The notes under the pieces were generated by a model. That model saw nothing but the letters and a program-made list of their open reading frames with translations, was not told the origin of the DNA and made no database searches. Positions 55,790 to 64,000 of a stretch of 64,000 bases of DNA are shown here, in pieces (the first letter of the stretch is position 1; each line of letters opens with the position of its first letter). The position numbers and the translations under genes are program-made. Source of the DNA: Neobacillus rhizosphaerae (lineage in GTDB: Bacteria > Bacillota > Bacilli > Bacillales > Cytobacillaceae); the NCBI RefSeq assembly GCF_937468385.1, contig NZ_CALBWS010000003.1, forward strand, positions 124,001 to 188,000. Direction: 5' to 3'.

Positions 55790-56060
55790 TATTTTTTCTC
55801 CTTTAACTCGTTAATTTTCGTCGCAACAAATTCCCATTTTTCCCAGAACTTTCTCAATTCCTCACGTCCTGCGTCATTGAGCGTGAAAAAATTTTCGCGG
55901 CGGTCCCATATAGGATGGCTTTTTCGTAATTTCCACCAGCTTGTTTTTCTCAAGCCGCACCAATATGGTATAGACTGTACCGTCTACAACATCCGAAAAT
56001 CCGAGCGCATTCATAAAGCTGAACAAGACACTCCAAAAATATCGGACGTAATATCTTATG
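55789..56060 (-). pseudogene. Second padR copy, truncated and frameshifted
   Basis: The frame NALGFSDVVDGTVYTILVRL, EKNKLVEITKKPSYMGPPRK parallels the intact PadR next to it. At a run of six T (expected five, AAATTTTTC) the frame breaks; the shifted frame continues LNDAGREELRKFWEKWEFVA to TAA at 55789. The first 25-30 residues of the DNA-binding domain are also missing. It arose from a duplication of padR. Confidence 0.8.
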
Positions 56061-56063
56061 AAG

Positions 56064-56384
56064 CTAGATTGACTTCAAGACGTTGATTTTTGATGATACA
56101 AAATCCCATTTTTTCCAAAACAATTCAAGTTCCTGGCGGCCAGCCTCATTAAGTGAGTAAAACTTGCGGGGCGGTCCCATATCTGACGGTTTCTTTTCTA
56201 TGCTCACGAGTTTTTTCTTTTCTAACCGCACGAGGATGGTGTAGACCGTCCCTTCCACAACTTCGGTAAACCCAAGCTCGTTCAGGCGGCGGGTAATCTC
56301 GTAGCCATAGGTTTCATGGCGGCTGATGATTTCCAGCACGCAGCCTTCCAGCGAACCCTTCAGCATTTCAGTTAAATTCTCCAT
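56064..56384 (-). CDS. PadR family transcriptional repressor
   Basis: 106 residues from the ATG at 56384, behind AGAGGGGG. The winged helix is clear: LKGSLEGCVLEIISRHETYG, YEITRRLNELGFTEVVEGTV, YTILVRLEKKKLVSIEKKPS, GPPRKFYSLNEAGRQ. PadR proteins sense small molecules and repress adjacent exporters. It heads the block PadR, three DUF1048, ABC exporter, and should regulate it through the dyads at its own promoter and ahead of drrAB. Confidence 0.92.
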   Translation of the reverse strand: MENLTEMLKGSLEGCVLEIISRHETYGYEITRRLNELGFTEVVEGTVYTILVRLEKKKLVSIEKKPSDMGPPRKFYSLNEAGRQELELFWKKWDFVSSKINVLKSI

Positions 56385-56415
56385 GTTCAGCACCCCCTCT
56401 ATTTCGTCTGACTTA

Positions 56416-56457
56416 TATTCAGTATAACTTAGTACTAAAAGAAATTTTTACTGAATA
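56416..56457. promoter_or_regulatory. Putative padR promoter and operator
   Basis: TATTCAGT (56416-56423) and ACTGAATA (56450-56457) flank an AT-rich stretch with a minus-strand TATACT about 30 nt before the start. The same octamers recur at 54655-54701. Confidence 0.55.
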
Positions 56458-56542
56458 GCTTTTGGAAATCACGCTATTAAGTATTGCTTATTACAGGTAT
56501 ATCGTAACACCGAGTAGCGGGGGTGTCAACTATTTTTCTTAA

Positions 56543-56827
56543 AAATATTTCGATACCAATATTAACGGCTATGCAACACCTTCACAAATTGATACGGTAT
56601 CTATTTCGTTTAAAGAAAATAAATAGTACAAAGGTTTGGAAAAATATTCATATGTCTTGAAAATCACCTTAATACCTTCATCCAGTAATGGAAAAACTAT
56701 TGGAACTGACACTTTATACTTTGCGGTCGAACCATCTCGTCAAACAATGAAGAATCTTCCTGAAGAATATCCACCAGTTGAATTGATTAAGTACGAACAC
56801 AGTAAGCCTCCCCAAAATACAAAATGA
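56543..56827 (+). pseudogene. C-terminal remnant of a gene, with in-frame stop
   Basis: One frame reads DTNINGYATPSQIDTVSISF, stops at TAG (56624-56626), and continues GLEKYSYVLKITLIPSSSNG, LYFAVEPSRQTMKNLPEEYP to a TGA. There is no start or ribosome site. It looks like the tail of an exported or lipoprotein-type protein of unknown function. Confidence 0.55.
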
Positions 56828-56895
56828 GATCGAGAACACTTAATGGGTTCTTTTTCTTTTAAACCATATTGAACTAACTAGCACAGTTATTTCAA

Positions 56896-56926
56896 TAAAA
56901 AAACGACTGCCCTTGTTCAGCAATCG
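56896..56926 (-). terminator. Terminator of the gene at 56937
   Basis: CGATTGC pairs with GCAGTCG (one G-U) on the minus strand, followed by seven T. It resembles the hairpins at 47879 and 57494 but lacks the ACCCGTTA tail. Confidence 0.75.
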
Positions 56927-56936
56927 TACAATATCT

Positions 56937-57419
56937 CTAATTCATCGACCTTGCAATTGTTAACATTTCTTCTTCTGATAATCTTGAACTGTTCATTTCT
57001 ATAAACGTTCCATCTTGTATCCAATTAAGTAAACCACCAGTAATGGTGTCCCCATTCTTATCAACTTTCCCACTATCTATCCACTTTTGAAAATAGCCCT
57101 TATTTCCATTAATATCAACTTGGTGAGCATAAGGAAAATCGTCGTCGGATAAAGAAAACCCCATTTTCTGGTGAATAGCAACCATCAGCTTTGTATCTTT
57201 GCTGTCCATATAATGCAGCATTAGCCAGGGGGATGTTTTGGTATCTAATGTCCAATCAGCAGGAATATTTTTAGGAATTAAAACGGTAAAGTCAACTTTT
57301 TTCTTTATTTCTGGAATAGTAATGCTGTTGTGATTATATTTAATTTCTTTAGCCATTATTATCATTGGACAACTACATAACAAAAATAGAACAAAAATTA
57401 AACGAAATGAAAATGCCAA
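56937..57419 (-). CDS. Secreted protein with DUF4367-like domain
   Basis: 160 residues from a TTG at 57419 behind GAGGTGA. A signal peptide covers about residues 3-23 (FSFRLIFVLFLLCSCPMIIM). The body has TVLIPKNIPADWTLDTKTSP, a central DKNGDTITGGLLNWIQDGTF and the end SRLSEEEMLTIARSM, the layout of the DUF4367 domain found in anti-sigma and sporulation-linked exported proteins. The match is from memory. No enzyme motif. Confidence 0.7.
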   Translation of the reverse strand: MAFSFRLIFVLFLLCSCPMIIMAKEIKYNHNSITIPEIKKKVDFTVLIPKNIPADWTLDTKTSPWLMLHYMDSKDTKLMVAIHQKMGFSLSDDDFPYAHQVDINGNKGYFQKWIDSGKVDKNGDTITGGLLNWIQDGTFIEMNSSRLSEEEMLTIARSMN

Positions 57420-57493
57420 ATTATCACCTCAATATCTAGTATCATTGAGAAGTTTCTCCAACTTCTTATTAAACTAACCTGCTTGCGTTAGTG

Positions 57494-57571
57494 AAAAAAG
57501 AAAAGCTGTCTCGATGACAGCTCCGTTCCTCAACTCAAGCACCCGTTACTTTAAGTACAATTTTTCACAAA
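57494..57571. repeat. Dispersed repeat: hairpin plus ACCCGTTA tail, copy 2
   Basis: AGCTGTC/GACAGCT forms a terminator on the minus strand for the oxidoreductase gene at 57654. After a short spacer comes the 31-nt tail (57541-57571) shared with 47912-47942. Confidence 0.65.
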
Positions 57572-57653
57572 CTTATTATTAATAATATGGTGATTTATAC
57601 TACTAAGCTCAATATTTTATTCACCTAGGGGACATGCATATAATTCTCATATA

Positions 57654-58640
57654 TTAGGACTTATTATTATTTTCCACCTTTATGACGACATTTCCCTTCT
57701 TGTGCCCTTTCTCGACATATCTATGAGCTTCAACTATCTCTTCAAACTCATAGTACCTATCAATGACCACTTTTAACTTCCCCATCTCAACAAGTTCTTT
57801 AAGGAAGTTTAGTGCTTCTGAAGTTTCAGGTGAATTTCGACTCAATATTAATTTCTTGCTGCTTGTCAATTTAGTCCATAGCATTCGAACACTTGGTAGC
57901 GGTTCAGTGACATTTATATAGGTACCGTCCTTCTTTAACAATTTCATACAAGCTGAAAAGGAACTCTTGTTTACCGCTTCAAAGATAATATCATATGTCT
58001 CGTCTGTTCTAGAAAAATCTTCTGCTGTATAATCAATTACCTTGTCAGCTCCCAGAGATTTTACCAATTCCATATTTGTGGTACTACATACCCCAGTAAC
58101 GTTTGCTCCGAAATACTTGGCAATCTGAACTACATAAGTTCCTACACTTCCTGAAGCACCATAAACTAGAACCCTTTGGCCGCTCTGAATATTAGCTTTT
58201 CTAAGAAAATACAATGCTGTGCGTGCTCCAATTGGAATGGCAGCGGCTTCTGCATAAGATATATTGGAAGGTTTAATAGATACAGGACCATCTTCTGGTA
58301 GACATTTATACTCAGCATAAGCACCAAAACCCACCAGAGATGCTGCAAAAATCTGGTCACCTTCCTTAAACCTTTTGACATCATTCCCAACTAACTCAAC
58401 TTCTCCAGCTAACTCCGTCCCTAATATCTCTTTTTTGGGTTGTCTGAAACCAAGTGTTATTCGGGCAGGCAGCCAAAAAGCGGGAGGAACTGTAAAACTT
58501 CGCGACCGAATATCTGCTACTGTTACAGTTGTCGCTTTTACTTTCACCAAAATTTCATTTTCTTTAGGAATAGGTTTTTCTACCTCTTTCAGTTGAAGAA
58601 CGTCGGGGGGACCGTACTTTGTGTACACTATTGCTTTCAT
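57654..58640 (-). CDS. Zinc-free medium-chain dehydrogenase/reductase (quinone oxidoreductase-like)
   Basis: 328 residues. N-terminal [20 protein letters not shown]; the cofactor fold has [20 protein letters not shown] and the tail [12 protein letters not shown]. Catalytic and structural zinc cysteines are lacking, so it belongs with NADPH-dependent quinone oxidoreductases and enoyl reductases rather than zinc alcohol dehydrogenases. The substrate is unknown. It is alone on its strand and followed by the hairpin at 57494. Confidence 0.88.
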   Translation of the reverse strand: MKAIVYTKYGPPDVLQLKEVEKPIPKENEILVKVKATTVTVADIRSRSFTVPPAFWLPARITLGFRQPKKEILGTELAGEVELVGNDVKRFKEGDQIFAASLVGFGAYAEYKCLPEDGPVSIKPSNISYAEAAAIPIGARTALYFLRKANIQSGQRVLVYGASGSVGTYVVQIAKYFGANVTGVCSTTNMELVKSLGADKVIDYTAEDFSRTDETYDIIFEAVNKSSFSACMKLLKKDGTYINVTEPLPSVRMLWTKLTSSKKLILSRNSPETSEALNFLKELVEMGKLKVVIDRYYEFEEIVEAHRYVEKGHKKGNVVIKVENNNKS

Positions 58641-58957
58641 TTATCCACCTCTAATTCGTTATATTCATTAATATTATACGAATATTACGAATAAATAGTC
58701 CAATTTCAATACCGTACTTAAACAATCCTCCTTTCTATCTATGAGGGTGCTTTTAAATTATGTTTTTGGGTTTACTAGATGGTTTATGAGAAGGCTCTCA
58801 TTTCCCTATCGAATGAAAATATCATGGTGCAGCCGATTAATCCAAACCACTAAAAGCTTATATGTTGACTTCAGGTAATGATTTCCATAAAAATAAAGAA
58901 AACGCAGTACGTAAAACCTTTTTTAGATTATACTAATAAATATAAGGAATTCATAAA

Positions 58958-58993
58958 TTAAAAAAGACCGAACATTCTTTCACATGTTCGGTC
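58958..58993 (-). terminator. Terminator on the minus strand
   Basis: GACCGAACAT (58966-58975) pairs perfectly with ATGTTCGGTC (58984-58993); six T follow on the minus strand. It is the likely end of the DUF1904 transcript. Confidence 0.8.
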
Positions 58994-59032
58994 CAGCAAT
59001 AGACGGTTCCCTTAAAGCGATTGACTTAGATG

Positions 59033-59078
59033 GAAATAATCCATCCGAGCCTCTAGCTCAAGGGGGGATTATTTTTTT
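59033..59078 (+). terminator. Hairpin with T run on the plus strand
   Basis: AAATAATCC (59034-59042) pairs with GGATTATTT (59066-59074), with an inner GAGC/GCTC stem, followed by T. No plus-strand gene ends here, so it may be a relic. Confidence 0.55.
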
Positions 59079-59156
59079 GTTATAAACTGACAGAATTGCT
59101 ATGATTAAACTAGCAAATGATATTGGAACTGCCCCTAAAATTTCAATTATCCCACT

Positions 59157-59492
59157 TTATTCAGTTGCAAAACTCTTACCATTGTAATAATAATCTGATT
59201 CCCTAAATGTACTAAAGGCTACTTCTACCTCCGGGATCCCGAGTGAATGAACGTGTTTCGTGACAATGTTAGCAAATTGATCTTGAACTTCCTGCCCCCG
59301 TTCAAACCATTTCACTTCAATAAACGGATATCCGGGTACCTCATTACCATCAAAAACAAATGTAGAATTAACAACTTCCAGTGTAAAATTGTCCATTCCA
59401 CATGCACAAAGATCAGCTAATTCTTGTACTAACGGCTTACTAATGGTTTTAACTTGCTCAACTGAAATTCCTCTTATAAATAAATGTGGCAC
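59157..59492 (-). CDS. DUF1904 family protein (tautomerase-like fold)
   Basis: 111 residues from a GTG at 59492 behind GGGGGCGA. It has the DUF1904 pattern PHLFIRGISVEQVKTISKPL, FTLEVVNSTFVFDGNE, YPFIEVKWFERGQEVQDQFA. The family is a relative of 4-oxalocrotonate tautomerase, often with a proline after the start, as here (MP). Activity is not established. It is separate from the DUF4317 gene upstream. Confidence 0.85.
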   Translation of the reverse strand: MPHLFIRGISVEQVKTISKPLVQELADLCACGMDNFTLEVVNSTFVFDGNEVPGYPFIEVKWFERGQEVQDQFANIVTKHVHSLGIPEVEVAFSTFRESDYYYNGKSFATE

Positions 59493-59588
59493 TCAAATCG
59501 CCCCCAATACTTTTAATCAAACTTGCGAATAGAATACAGATCTTTCGGATTCGAAGCTTATGGATCCAGGTACTTGTCCCTAAAACCC

Positions 59589-60746
59589 CTAGAGGGTCTT
59601 CGATTCCAGTCGAAATCCTTCGACGACGACCTCTTCATCTACCTCCAACAATAGGCACCGTTTTCCTTCGTACGTGATATATTTTAAATTTTTCAGGTCT
59701 TTTGGATTGATGGTTACATTTGCCACCTTGGTACTAATTTTTATATTTTTAGGAATTAAACTACTTGCTTTGAATTCATGTTTTTCGTCCGCTACAACGC
59801 TTTTAAAGGCATGCTCCACTTTGGCAGTTTCCACATTTTCGACGCCACTGACCGTTAAGATGCGTTCGATGTCGCGATGATCCAACGTAGGGGGTTCACT
59901 GTCTTCCTTTTCCTGATTCTCCTGTACCACTCGATCGATTTCCTCATAAACATTCGAAATGACCGCGGAGTCCACTTCGTCCCCTATTACTTCTTTTAAA
60001 ATGAAGTCAAAGCAGTCCTTATCTTCCTGAGGGGTAATGATGTCTTCACAATCGAGAACCTTTTCAATAAAGGTGAAATCAGGTTGATTTACTTTCCCGG
60101 CACAATAGAGAATATGATTTACATCTGCAGCATTGTCGTTAAAAGCCGGGAACAGAAAACCAGACATAGGAGAGTCTAAATTAATAATGGGATCAACGAC
60201 ATGATAGGACTTAAATTCTTTTTCGATATAATCAAACAACAAGGCTTTTTTCGGCAGATCGGTTTTATTGAGGCTGCAAAGGATAAACTCATTGGAATAA
60301 ACCTCATCATCCCCGCCCTCTTCGGATTCCTGGCCCCTCTTCTTAGTCGGTTTTCGATATTCTCCTCGGATAAATGTAACCACTGTATCAAATTCATAAA
60401 CAGCATGGGCAAATATTTTCCCGACGATGTCCAGCATGTTATCTTGCCAATCCTCCGAGTCCGCTCGTAATCCTTCGAAAAGGATCCCTTGTGTACTATA
60501 ATCCACATCCCGCCTGAATTTCAGTTCAAACAGTTTGGCATCGAGATGACCAGTCAAAACCTTTTTAAAATTTGCCAAGAACAATTCTTGTGCTTCGTGA
60601 TCTAACAATGGAAACGGTTGACAGACTTGATGATAAATCTCGGCTGATTCCTTCTGCACATAAACATTGAAGATTTCTCGAATATTCATCAAATGATTGT
60701 CTAATTTAAATTGCTTACGGATATTAGCGATGTCTTTTTTGTTCAT
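59589..60746 (-). CDS. DUF4317 family protein
   Basis: 385 residues from the ATG at 60746, placed by GGGAG; the frame extends to 60902 without another site. It begins MNKKDIANIRKQFKLDNHLM and has the DUF4317 layout: a DAKLFELKFRRDVDYSTQGI stretch, a central acidic linker with KKRGQESEEGGDDE, then SPMSGFLFPAFNDNAADVNH. The family is widespread in Firmicutes and uncharacterised. No signal peptide or membrane helix. Confidence 0.9.
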   Translation of the reverse strand: MNKKDIANIRKQFKLDNHLMNIREIFNVYVQKESAEIYHQVCQPFPLLDHEAQELFLANFKKVLTGHLDAKLFELKFRRDVDYSTQGILFEGLRADSEDWQDNMLDIVGKIFAHAVYEFDTVVTFIRGEYRKPTKKRGQESEEGGDDEVYSNEFILCSLNKTDLPKKALLFDYIEKEFKSYHVVDPIINLDSPMSGFLFPAFNDNAADVNHILYCAGKVNQPDFTFIEKVLDCEDIITPQEDKDCFDFILKEVIGDEVDSAVISNVYEEIDRVVQENQEKEDSEPPTLDHRDIERILTVSGVENVETAKVEHAFKSVVADEKHEFKASSLIPKNIKISTKVANVTINPKDLKNLKYITYEGKRCLLLEVDEEVVVEGFRLESKTL

Positions 60747-61012
60747 TTGTTTCAACTCCCATCCCTGATTATACTGTTTAGATGGGAAAATCTCTATTTT
60801 TAATTTTTCAATTTTCAGGAATGGGAGGCTGAAAGAATGTATTGGCAACTTTAATAAAGCATAATAATTTGTTTTATATAAGTACTTTCCTGCATATTGC
60901 AAATACTAGACGTGTCAAATATACACTAAGGTTCTTTCATGGGCAGCTATTAAAAGATAAGAACAGAGTAAACATCCTTCCGCTTATTGAATATATCAAG
61001 GAGGTATATCAT

Positions 61013-61177
61013 ATGGAAAACGAAAATTTTGATCCTTTTCAAAATCAAACAAACGCAAACTTAAAGAACAAAGGAAATGAACAAGTGCTTGAAATTAGTT
61101 CTACTGGATATGGACTGGAATCAGTTTCTAACGACAATTCGAAAAAAACGCGATCTAATCAAAGTGAGAACCATTAG
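61013..61177 (+). CDS. Small hydrophilic protein, spore-protein-like in composition
   Basis: 54 residues (MENENFDPFQNQTNANLKNK ...) from the ATG at 61013 with a full AAGGAGG nine bases upstream. It is rich in Asn, Ser and Gln, charged, without hydrophobic helix. The composition is that of small acid-soluble or coat-associated proteins, but no family is recognised. An upstream in-frame ATG at 60842 lacks a ribosome site. Confidence 0.6.
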   Translation: MENENFDPFQNQTNANLKNKGNEQVLEISSTGYGLESVSNDNSKKTRSNQSENH

Positions 61178-61374
61178 TTGAATCCTTGGCACTTTATTAA
61201 TAATAGTTTCTTATTGTAGCCCAGAGAGGTACTTGACTTGCAATCGAGACCGGAATTTGATGTCCGGCCTCTTTTAGATTCACTTTCGTATCTATAATAT
61301 AGAAATAACAAGTAATCGGAAGTACTGACCACAAAATAAATAAAACTGGAACACAAAGAGAAAGGGGTTCAAGC

Positions 61375-61548
61375 ATGGCTTATACCTATAACATATACAG
61401 TTCGGATCAATTGGGATTAACAAAATCCTATCATATTCAAACCGATTTGCCGCCGCATAAATTTAGGGCCATCATGATGGAATTTAGGCGTGGAGGAGAA
61501 AAAGACCCGAATGTCTTTGTGAAATACATGAGTGAACAGAGCTACTAA
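61375..61548 (+). CDS. Small unknown protein
   Basis: 57 residues (MAYTYNIYSSDQLGLTKSYH, then IQTDLPPHKFRAIMMEFRRG), ATG at 61375 behind AAAGGGG. Basic, with one short amphipathic helix (PPHKFRAIMMEF). Not recognised; the ribosome site and balanced composition support it as a gene. Confidence 0.5.
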   Translation: MAYTYNIYSSDQLGLTKSYHIQTDLPPHKFRAIMMEFRRGGEKDPNVFVKYMSEQSY

Positions 61549-61782
61549 TCGGCTAAACGATCACTATACTTCGAAAAAGTAGTAAAAAGAAAAAAGGCAC
61601 TATGAAATGATAGTACCTTGGCAATTTAAATTTAAATGGTTGGAGCATTCATTCCCATTTGCGCCAAATGCATGTTTTTATGAAAAATGACTGAGCAGAT
61701 CAATCACCAACGAAAATATTATCTTTTCTTAGCATCCCTCGACGTTTTTTATTTATTACACACAGTTGGGGTCTTTAATTCG

Positions 61783-61971
61783 TTAAAAGATTTCTTTTAT
61801 AAAAGTAAAATTCTTAAGAAGTTCACTTTCATTGATCGATATACTATTCGTTAAATCTTTCGTTCGCAATACAAACTCTTTAACCCCGATAAATTCTGAT
61901 TCAACAATCAAGTAAAACTGTGTTCCTCTTTTATATCCATTAAACTTCCTTTTTAGTCTATATACCTTCAT
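61783..61971 (-). CDS. Small unknown protein
   Basis: 62 residues, MKVYRLKRKFNGYKRGTQFY then LIVESEFIGVKEFVLRTKDL, with AGAGG upstream of the ATG. A basic N-terminus and alternating beta-like hydrophobics suggest a small beta-rich domain. No family recognised. Confidence 0.5.
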   Translation of the reverse strand: MKVYRLKRKFNGYKRGTQFYLIVESEFIGVKEFVLRTKDLTNSISINESELLKNFTFIKEIF

Positions 61972-62361
61972 TGAATAACCTCTATTGATGAATTAAAATG
62001 ATTATTTGTTTGTGCAATTCTTTAAATAAGTCTTACAAACTCTTATAACTTTCTAACTCTTCGTCAGTAGTCGAAATAGCAATAGCTTTTTTTTTTACCA
62101 GATGAAAACAGTTTTATCAGTATCTATATAGTTCCAATATTAATTCAATCAGCTGTGAATATAAACAAATTTTTGGATTTGGGTCCTCGACCTGTCCGAA
62201 TATAACCTGGATTCAGATAACACCGTTCGGAATTTCACGAACAGTGTTATGTGTGTTGTTTAATATCAAAATAATTACTGATCGCTTCTATCAAATGATT
62301 AACAATAAAGTTGTTTACCACCATCAACCTTCATGATAAAGCATCTGACCGTTTGGTATCC
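61972..62361. other. Intergenic stretch with one hairpin
   Basis: Nothing coding. ATAACAC...GTGTTAT with inner CGTTCG/CGAAC pairing (62217-62250) could be a terminator for fabH; T runs are weak. Confidence 0.45.
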
Positions 62362-63348
62362 CTATTTAATATTCCACCTTATAACAAGTCCTAAATGGGT
62401 AAGCCCTCCTCCAAAGCCATAGAGCAATAAAGTATCTCCATATTGAACTTTCTCTTCTTCTATTCCTAGATTTAGTGCTAATGGAATGGAAGCAGAAGAG
62501 GTATTCCCAAAATACTTCATGCTAATTAGTGTTTTTTCTATGGAAAATCCTGATTTTTCACATATTGATTCAACCATCCTTAGATTTGCGCTATGTGGGA
62601 TAAACCAGTTAATATCCTCTATGTTTATTTCTGTCTTGAGTAATAATTCTTGTATCCCTATTGGTATTGTACGGGATGCCCATTTGTATACTTCCCTGCC
62701 ATTCTGAACAATCTTTCCAGTTGTGTTTAAAGGTTTATCGTTTATAGTAGTTGCAAAGGTTGTTCTATATACATGAAGACCGCCTTCTCCATTCGTTCCC
62801 ATATGGCTAGCCAAGAAACTAGGATTTTCCTTATCATATTCAACTAGTATAGCACCCGCACCATCTCCAAATAGAATACAGGTTGTTCTATCTTTATAAT
62901 CAGTTACTTTTGATAAAGTCTCGGTTGCAACAACTAAAATCTTTTTATGTGCCTCGGAAGTAATTAAATTGTTTGCTAAATGTAAAGCATATGTGAAACC
63001 TGCACAGGTAGCATTTAAGTCAAAAGCGGCTGTACAAGGGATATTAAAATGATTCTGAATTTGACATGCCACACTAGGGAACGCATAGTCAGGAGTTGTT
63101 GTTGCTACTATAATACAATCCACGTCCTGTAAATCTTTATGATATTTTTCAACTAGATTTGCTATAGCTTTAAAAGCTAAATGGGAAGCATATTCTTCTT
63201 CTCCTGCAATTCTCCTTTCTTTTATGCCAGTCCTCTGGACAATCCATTCATCATTTGTATCTACCATCTTTTCTAGATCTTCATTTAATAATCTCTTTTG
63301 AGGAACATAGGTACCAATAGCTGTAATACAGGCTTTAGATTTAATCAT
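62362..63348 (-). CDS. 3-oxoacyl-ACP synthase III (FabH2/YhfB type)
   Basis: 328 residues from the ATG at 63348, behind GAGGTG. It begins CITAIGTYVPQKRLLNEDLE; the active-site cysteine is in FDLNATCAGFTYALHLAN, the histidine in WFIPHSANLRMVE and the asparagine in YFGNTSSASIPLAL. It condenses an acyl-CoA primer with malonyl-ACP to start fatty acids; the Bacillus FabH2 form favours branched primers. No other fab gene is adjacent, which is usual for YhfB. Confidence 0.93.
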   Translation of the reverse strand: MIKSKACITAIGTYVPQKRLLNEDLEKMVDTNDEWIVQRTGIKERRIAGEEEYASHLAFKAIANLVEKYHKDLQDVDCIIVATTTPDYAFPSVACQIQNHFNIPCTAAFDLNATCAGFTYALHLANNLITSEAHKKILVVATETLSKVTDYKDRTTCILFGDGAGAILVEYDKENPSFLASHMGTNGEGGLHVYRTTFATTINDKPLNTTGKIVQNGREVYKWASRTIPIGIQELLLKTEINIEDINWFIPHSANLRMVESICEKSGFSIEKTLISMKYFGNTSSASIPLALNLGIEEEKVQYGDTLLLYGFGGGLTHLGLVIRWNIK

Positions 63349-63431
63349 TAGAATACACCTCATTTTTTCTTTTTATTATATCACCTAGTATTAGTACCTG
63401 GTATAAATAATTTTGAAAAAACAAAGGAATA

Positions 63432-63470
63432 TGCCAGACACCATCCAATTTTACGAATAGTACCTGGCAC
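63432..63470. repeat. GTGCCAGG-type dispersed inverted repeat
   Basis: TGCCAGACACC (63432-63442) and ACCTGGCAC (63462-63470) form an imperfect dyad. Related short elements occur at 8918-8939, 63816-63834 and in the adhE terminator. Confidence 0.45.
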
Positions 63471-63565
63471 ACAATTTGATTTAATATTCAGTTTCGACTT
63501 TTATTCAGTCGAATGTATTGTTGTTTTGAAAAAAATAATTCGCCCAAATCGTTTATCGAGCGGTC

Positions 63566-63775
63566 TCACTTTCCTTTCAGCCTAAACTGCTCTAAACAAT
63601 TTTTGCAAATACAAGTTTTTCTCAATTGATCAGGTGGTACAAGATCAAAAATCTCTTTTGGAAAGTCTTCTTCACTACACCAGCATATTCCTAATGATTT
63701 ATCTTGAGAATTACAACAATTATTGCTGCTATTACAGAGTGGACATCTCTCAGTTTCATTTATTCCTAGAGTCAT
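63566..63775 (-). CDS. Cysteine-rich CWC family protein
   Basis: 69 residues from the ATG at 63775, behind AAAGGTG. Ten cysteines lie in CPLCNSSNNCC, LGICWCSEEDFPKEIFDLVP and CICKNCLEQF; the CWC triplet is in the second. The family probably binds zinc or another metal; it has no known enzymatic role. Single gene. Confidence 0.85.
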   Translation of the reverse strand: MTLGINETERCPLCNSSNNCCNSQDKSLGICWCSEEDFPKEIFDLVPPDQLRKTCICKNCLEQFRLKGK

Positions 63776-63815
63776 AATCAATCACCTTTTTTATTTTCTA
63801 ATTTTCCACTATAAT

Positions 63816-63844
63816 CCTGGTGGTGTCAGGCACCGTTTTTTGAT
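63816..63844 (+). repeat. GGTGTCAGGCACC hairpin with T run
   Basis: GGTG-TCAGG-CACC followed by GTTTTTT. It could terminate plus-strand transcripts, but similar short elements recur elsewhere in the window. Confidence 0.45.
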
Positions 63845-63973
63845 CTTATTTTTATTATGCAATATTCCAAATGTATAAGCACGGCTTTTATAAAGAAAAA
63901 TATAGAATTCAAAAGGAGAAATATACATAAAAGGAGAAAATATTTATTAATGTTTTTGAAAGGAGATAATAAA

Positions 63974-64000
63974 ATGAGTGAAAGATTATTAAGAGTAGGA
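63974..64000 (+). CDS. Start of a gene cut by the window end
   Basis: Nine codons (MSERLLRVG) follow an ATG at 63974 with AAAGGAGA nine bases upstream. Nothing can be said of its function. Confidence 0.6.

Noticed and set aside
59100..59156. Short hydrophobic frame after the DUF1904 gene
   Set aside because: The roughly 32 sense codons have no start codon in frame and no ribosome site; at most a remnant.

Overview
The window reads as chromosomal DNA of a low-GC, spore-former-type Bacillaceae (Bacillus/Neobacillus-like). The evidence is strong AGGAGG ribosome-binding sites, many TTG and GTG starts, sigma-A promoters, an S-box riboswitch, probable Rex and CcpA sites, and families typical of that group (YvgN-type reductase, FabH2/YhfB, kynABU, DUF4317, CWC and DUF1904 proteins). 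No phage module, plasmid replicon, rRNA operon or CRISPR array is visible.

Layout. 1-8.3 kb (minus strand): ethanolamine use, with eutH (cut by the window edge), eutV/eutW two-component antitermination, eutC and eutB, then adhE behind a Rex box. Two intrinsic terminators sit in leader positions, ahead of eutB and of eutH, where EutV would act. No shell protein genes are present, so the acetaldehyde probably goes to AdhE or other soluble enzymes. 8.8-12.8 kb (plus): a cre-overlapped promoter, a leader of about 470 nt and a two-gene 2-oxoacid:ferredoxin oxidoreductase (gamma+delta fusion, alpha+beta fusion). 13-20 kb: an aldo/keto reductase, a 52-bp tandem repeat array, small unknown proteins, a decayed isopropylmalate-dehydrogenase-type gene, a methyltransferase and an RQC-minor protein. 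20-23.3 kb: the tryptophan-to-anthranilate operon kynU-kynA-kynB.

24.7-27.1 kb: an unusual 797-residue protein joining an uncharacterised helical domain to a complete prenyl diphosphate synthase. 28.2-35.9 kb: a probable catabolic operon (amidohydrolase, FAD amine oxidase, aldehyde dehydrogenase, MATE exporter, cupin), divergent from a MerR-type regulator whose C-terminal part looks like a degenerate methyltransferase; the shared intergenic region holds a 19-bp-spacer MerR-type promoter. 36.2-42.3 kb: TetR regulator, SCP-x-like thiolase, P450-type ferredoxin, cytochrome P450 and acyl-CoA ligase, behind a promoter whose spacer holds a perfect 10-bp palindrome.

42.6-48.6 kb is ordinary accessory content. 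48.7-52.6 kb is a graveyard of mobile DNA: the 3' end of one group II intron, a second composite intron whose domain V is split by about 860 nt, and a broken IS4-type transposase. Among these lies an S-box riboswitch feeding an aspartokinase that has lost its catalytic core but kept its reading frame and ACT domains. 52.8-56.5 kb is a visibly GC-richer, probably transferred block: PadR regulator, a frameshifted second padR, three DUF1048 genes, a DrrAB-like ABC exporter and an AhpD fragment, with the same dyad (TATTCAGT/ACTGAATA) at two promoter regions. 56.9-64 kb returns to ordinary small and housekeeping-like genes, ending in FabH2, a CWC protein and the first nine codons of a further gene.

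The best candidates for something undescribed are the core-deleted aspartokinase under SAM control, the two-domain isoprenoid synthase, the MerR/pseudo-methyltransferase sensor with its amine pathway, and the P450 cluster with its operator.
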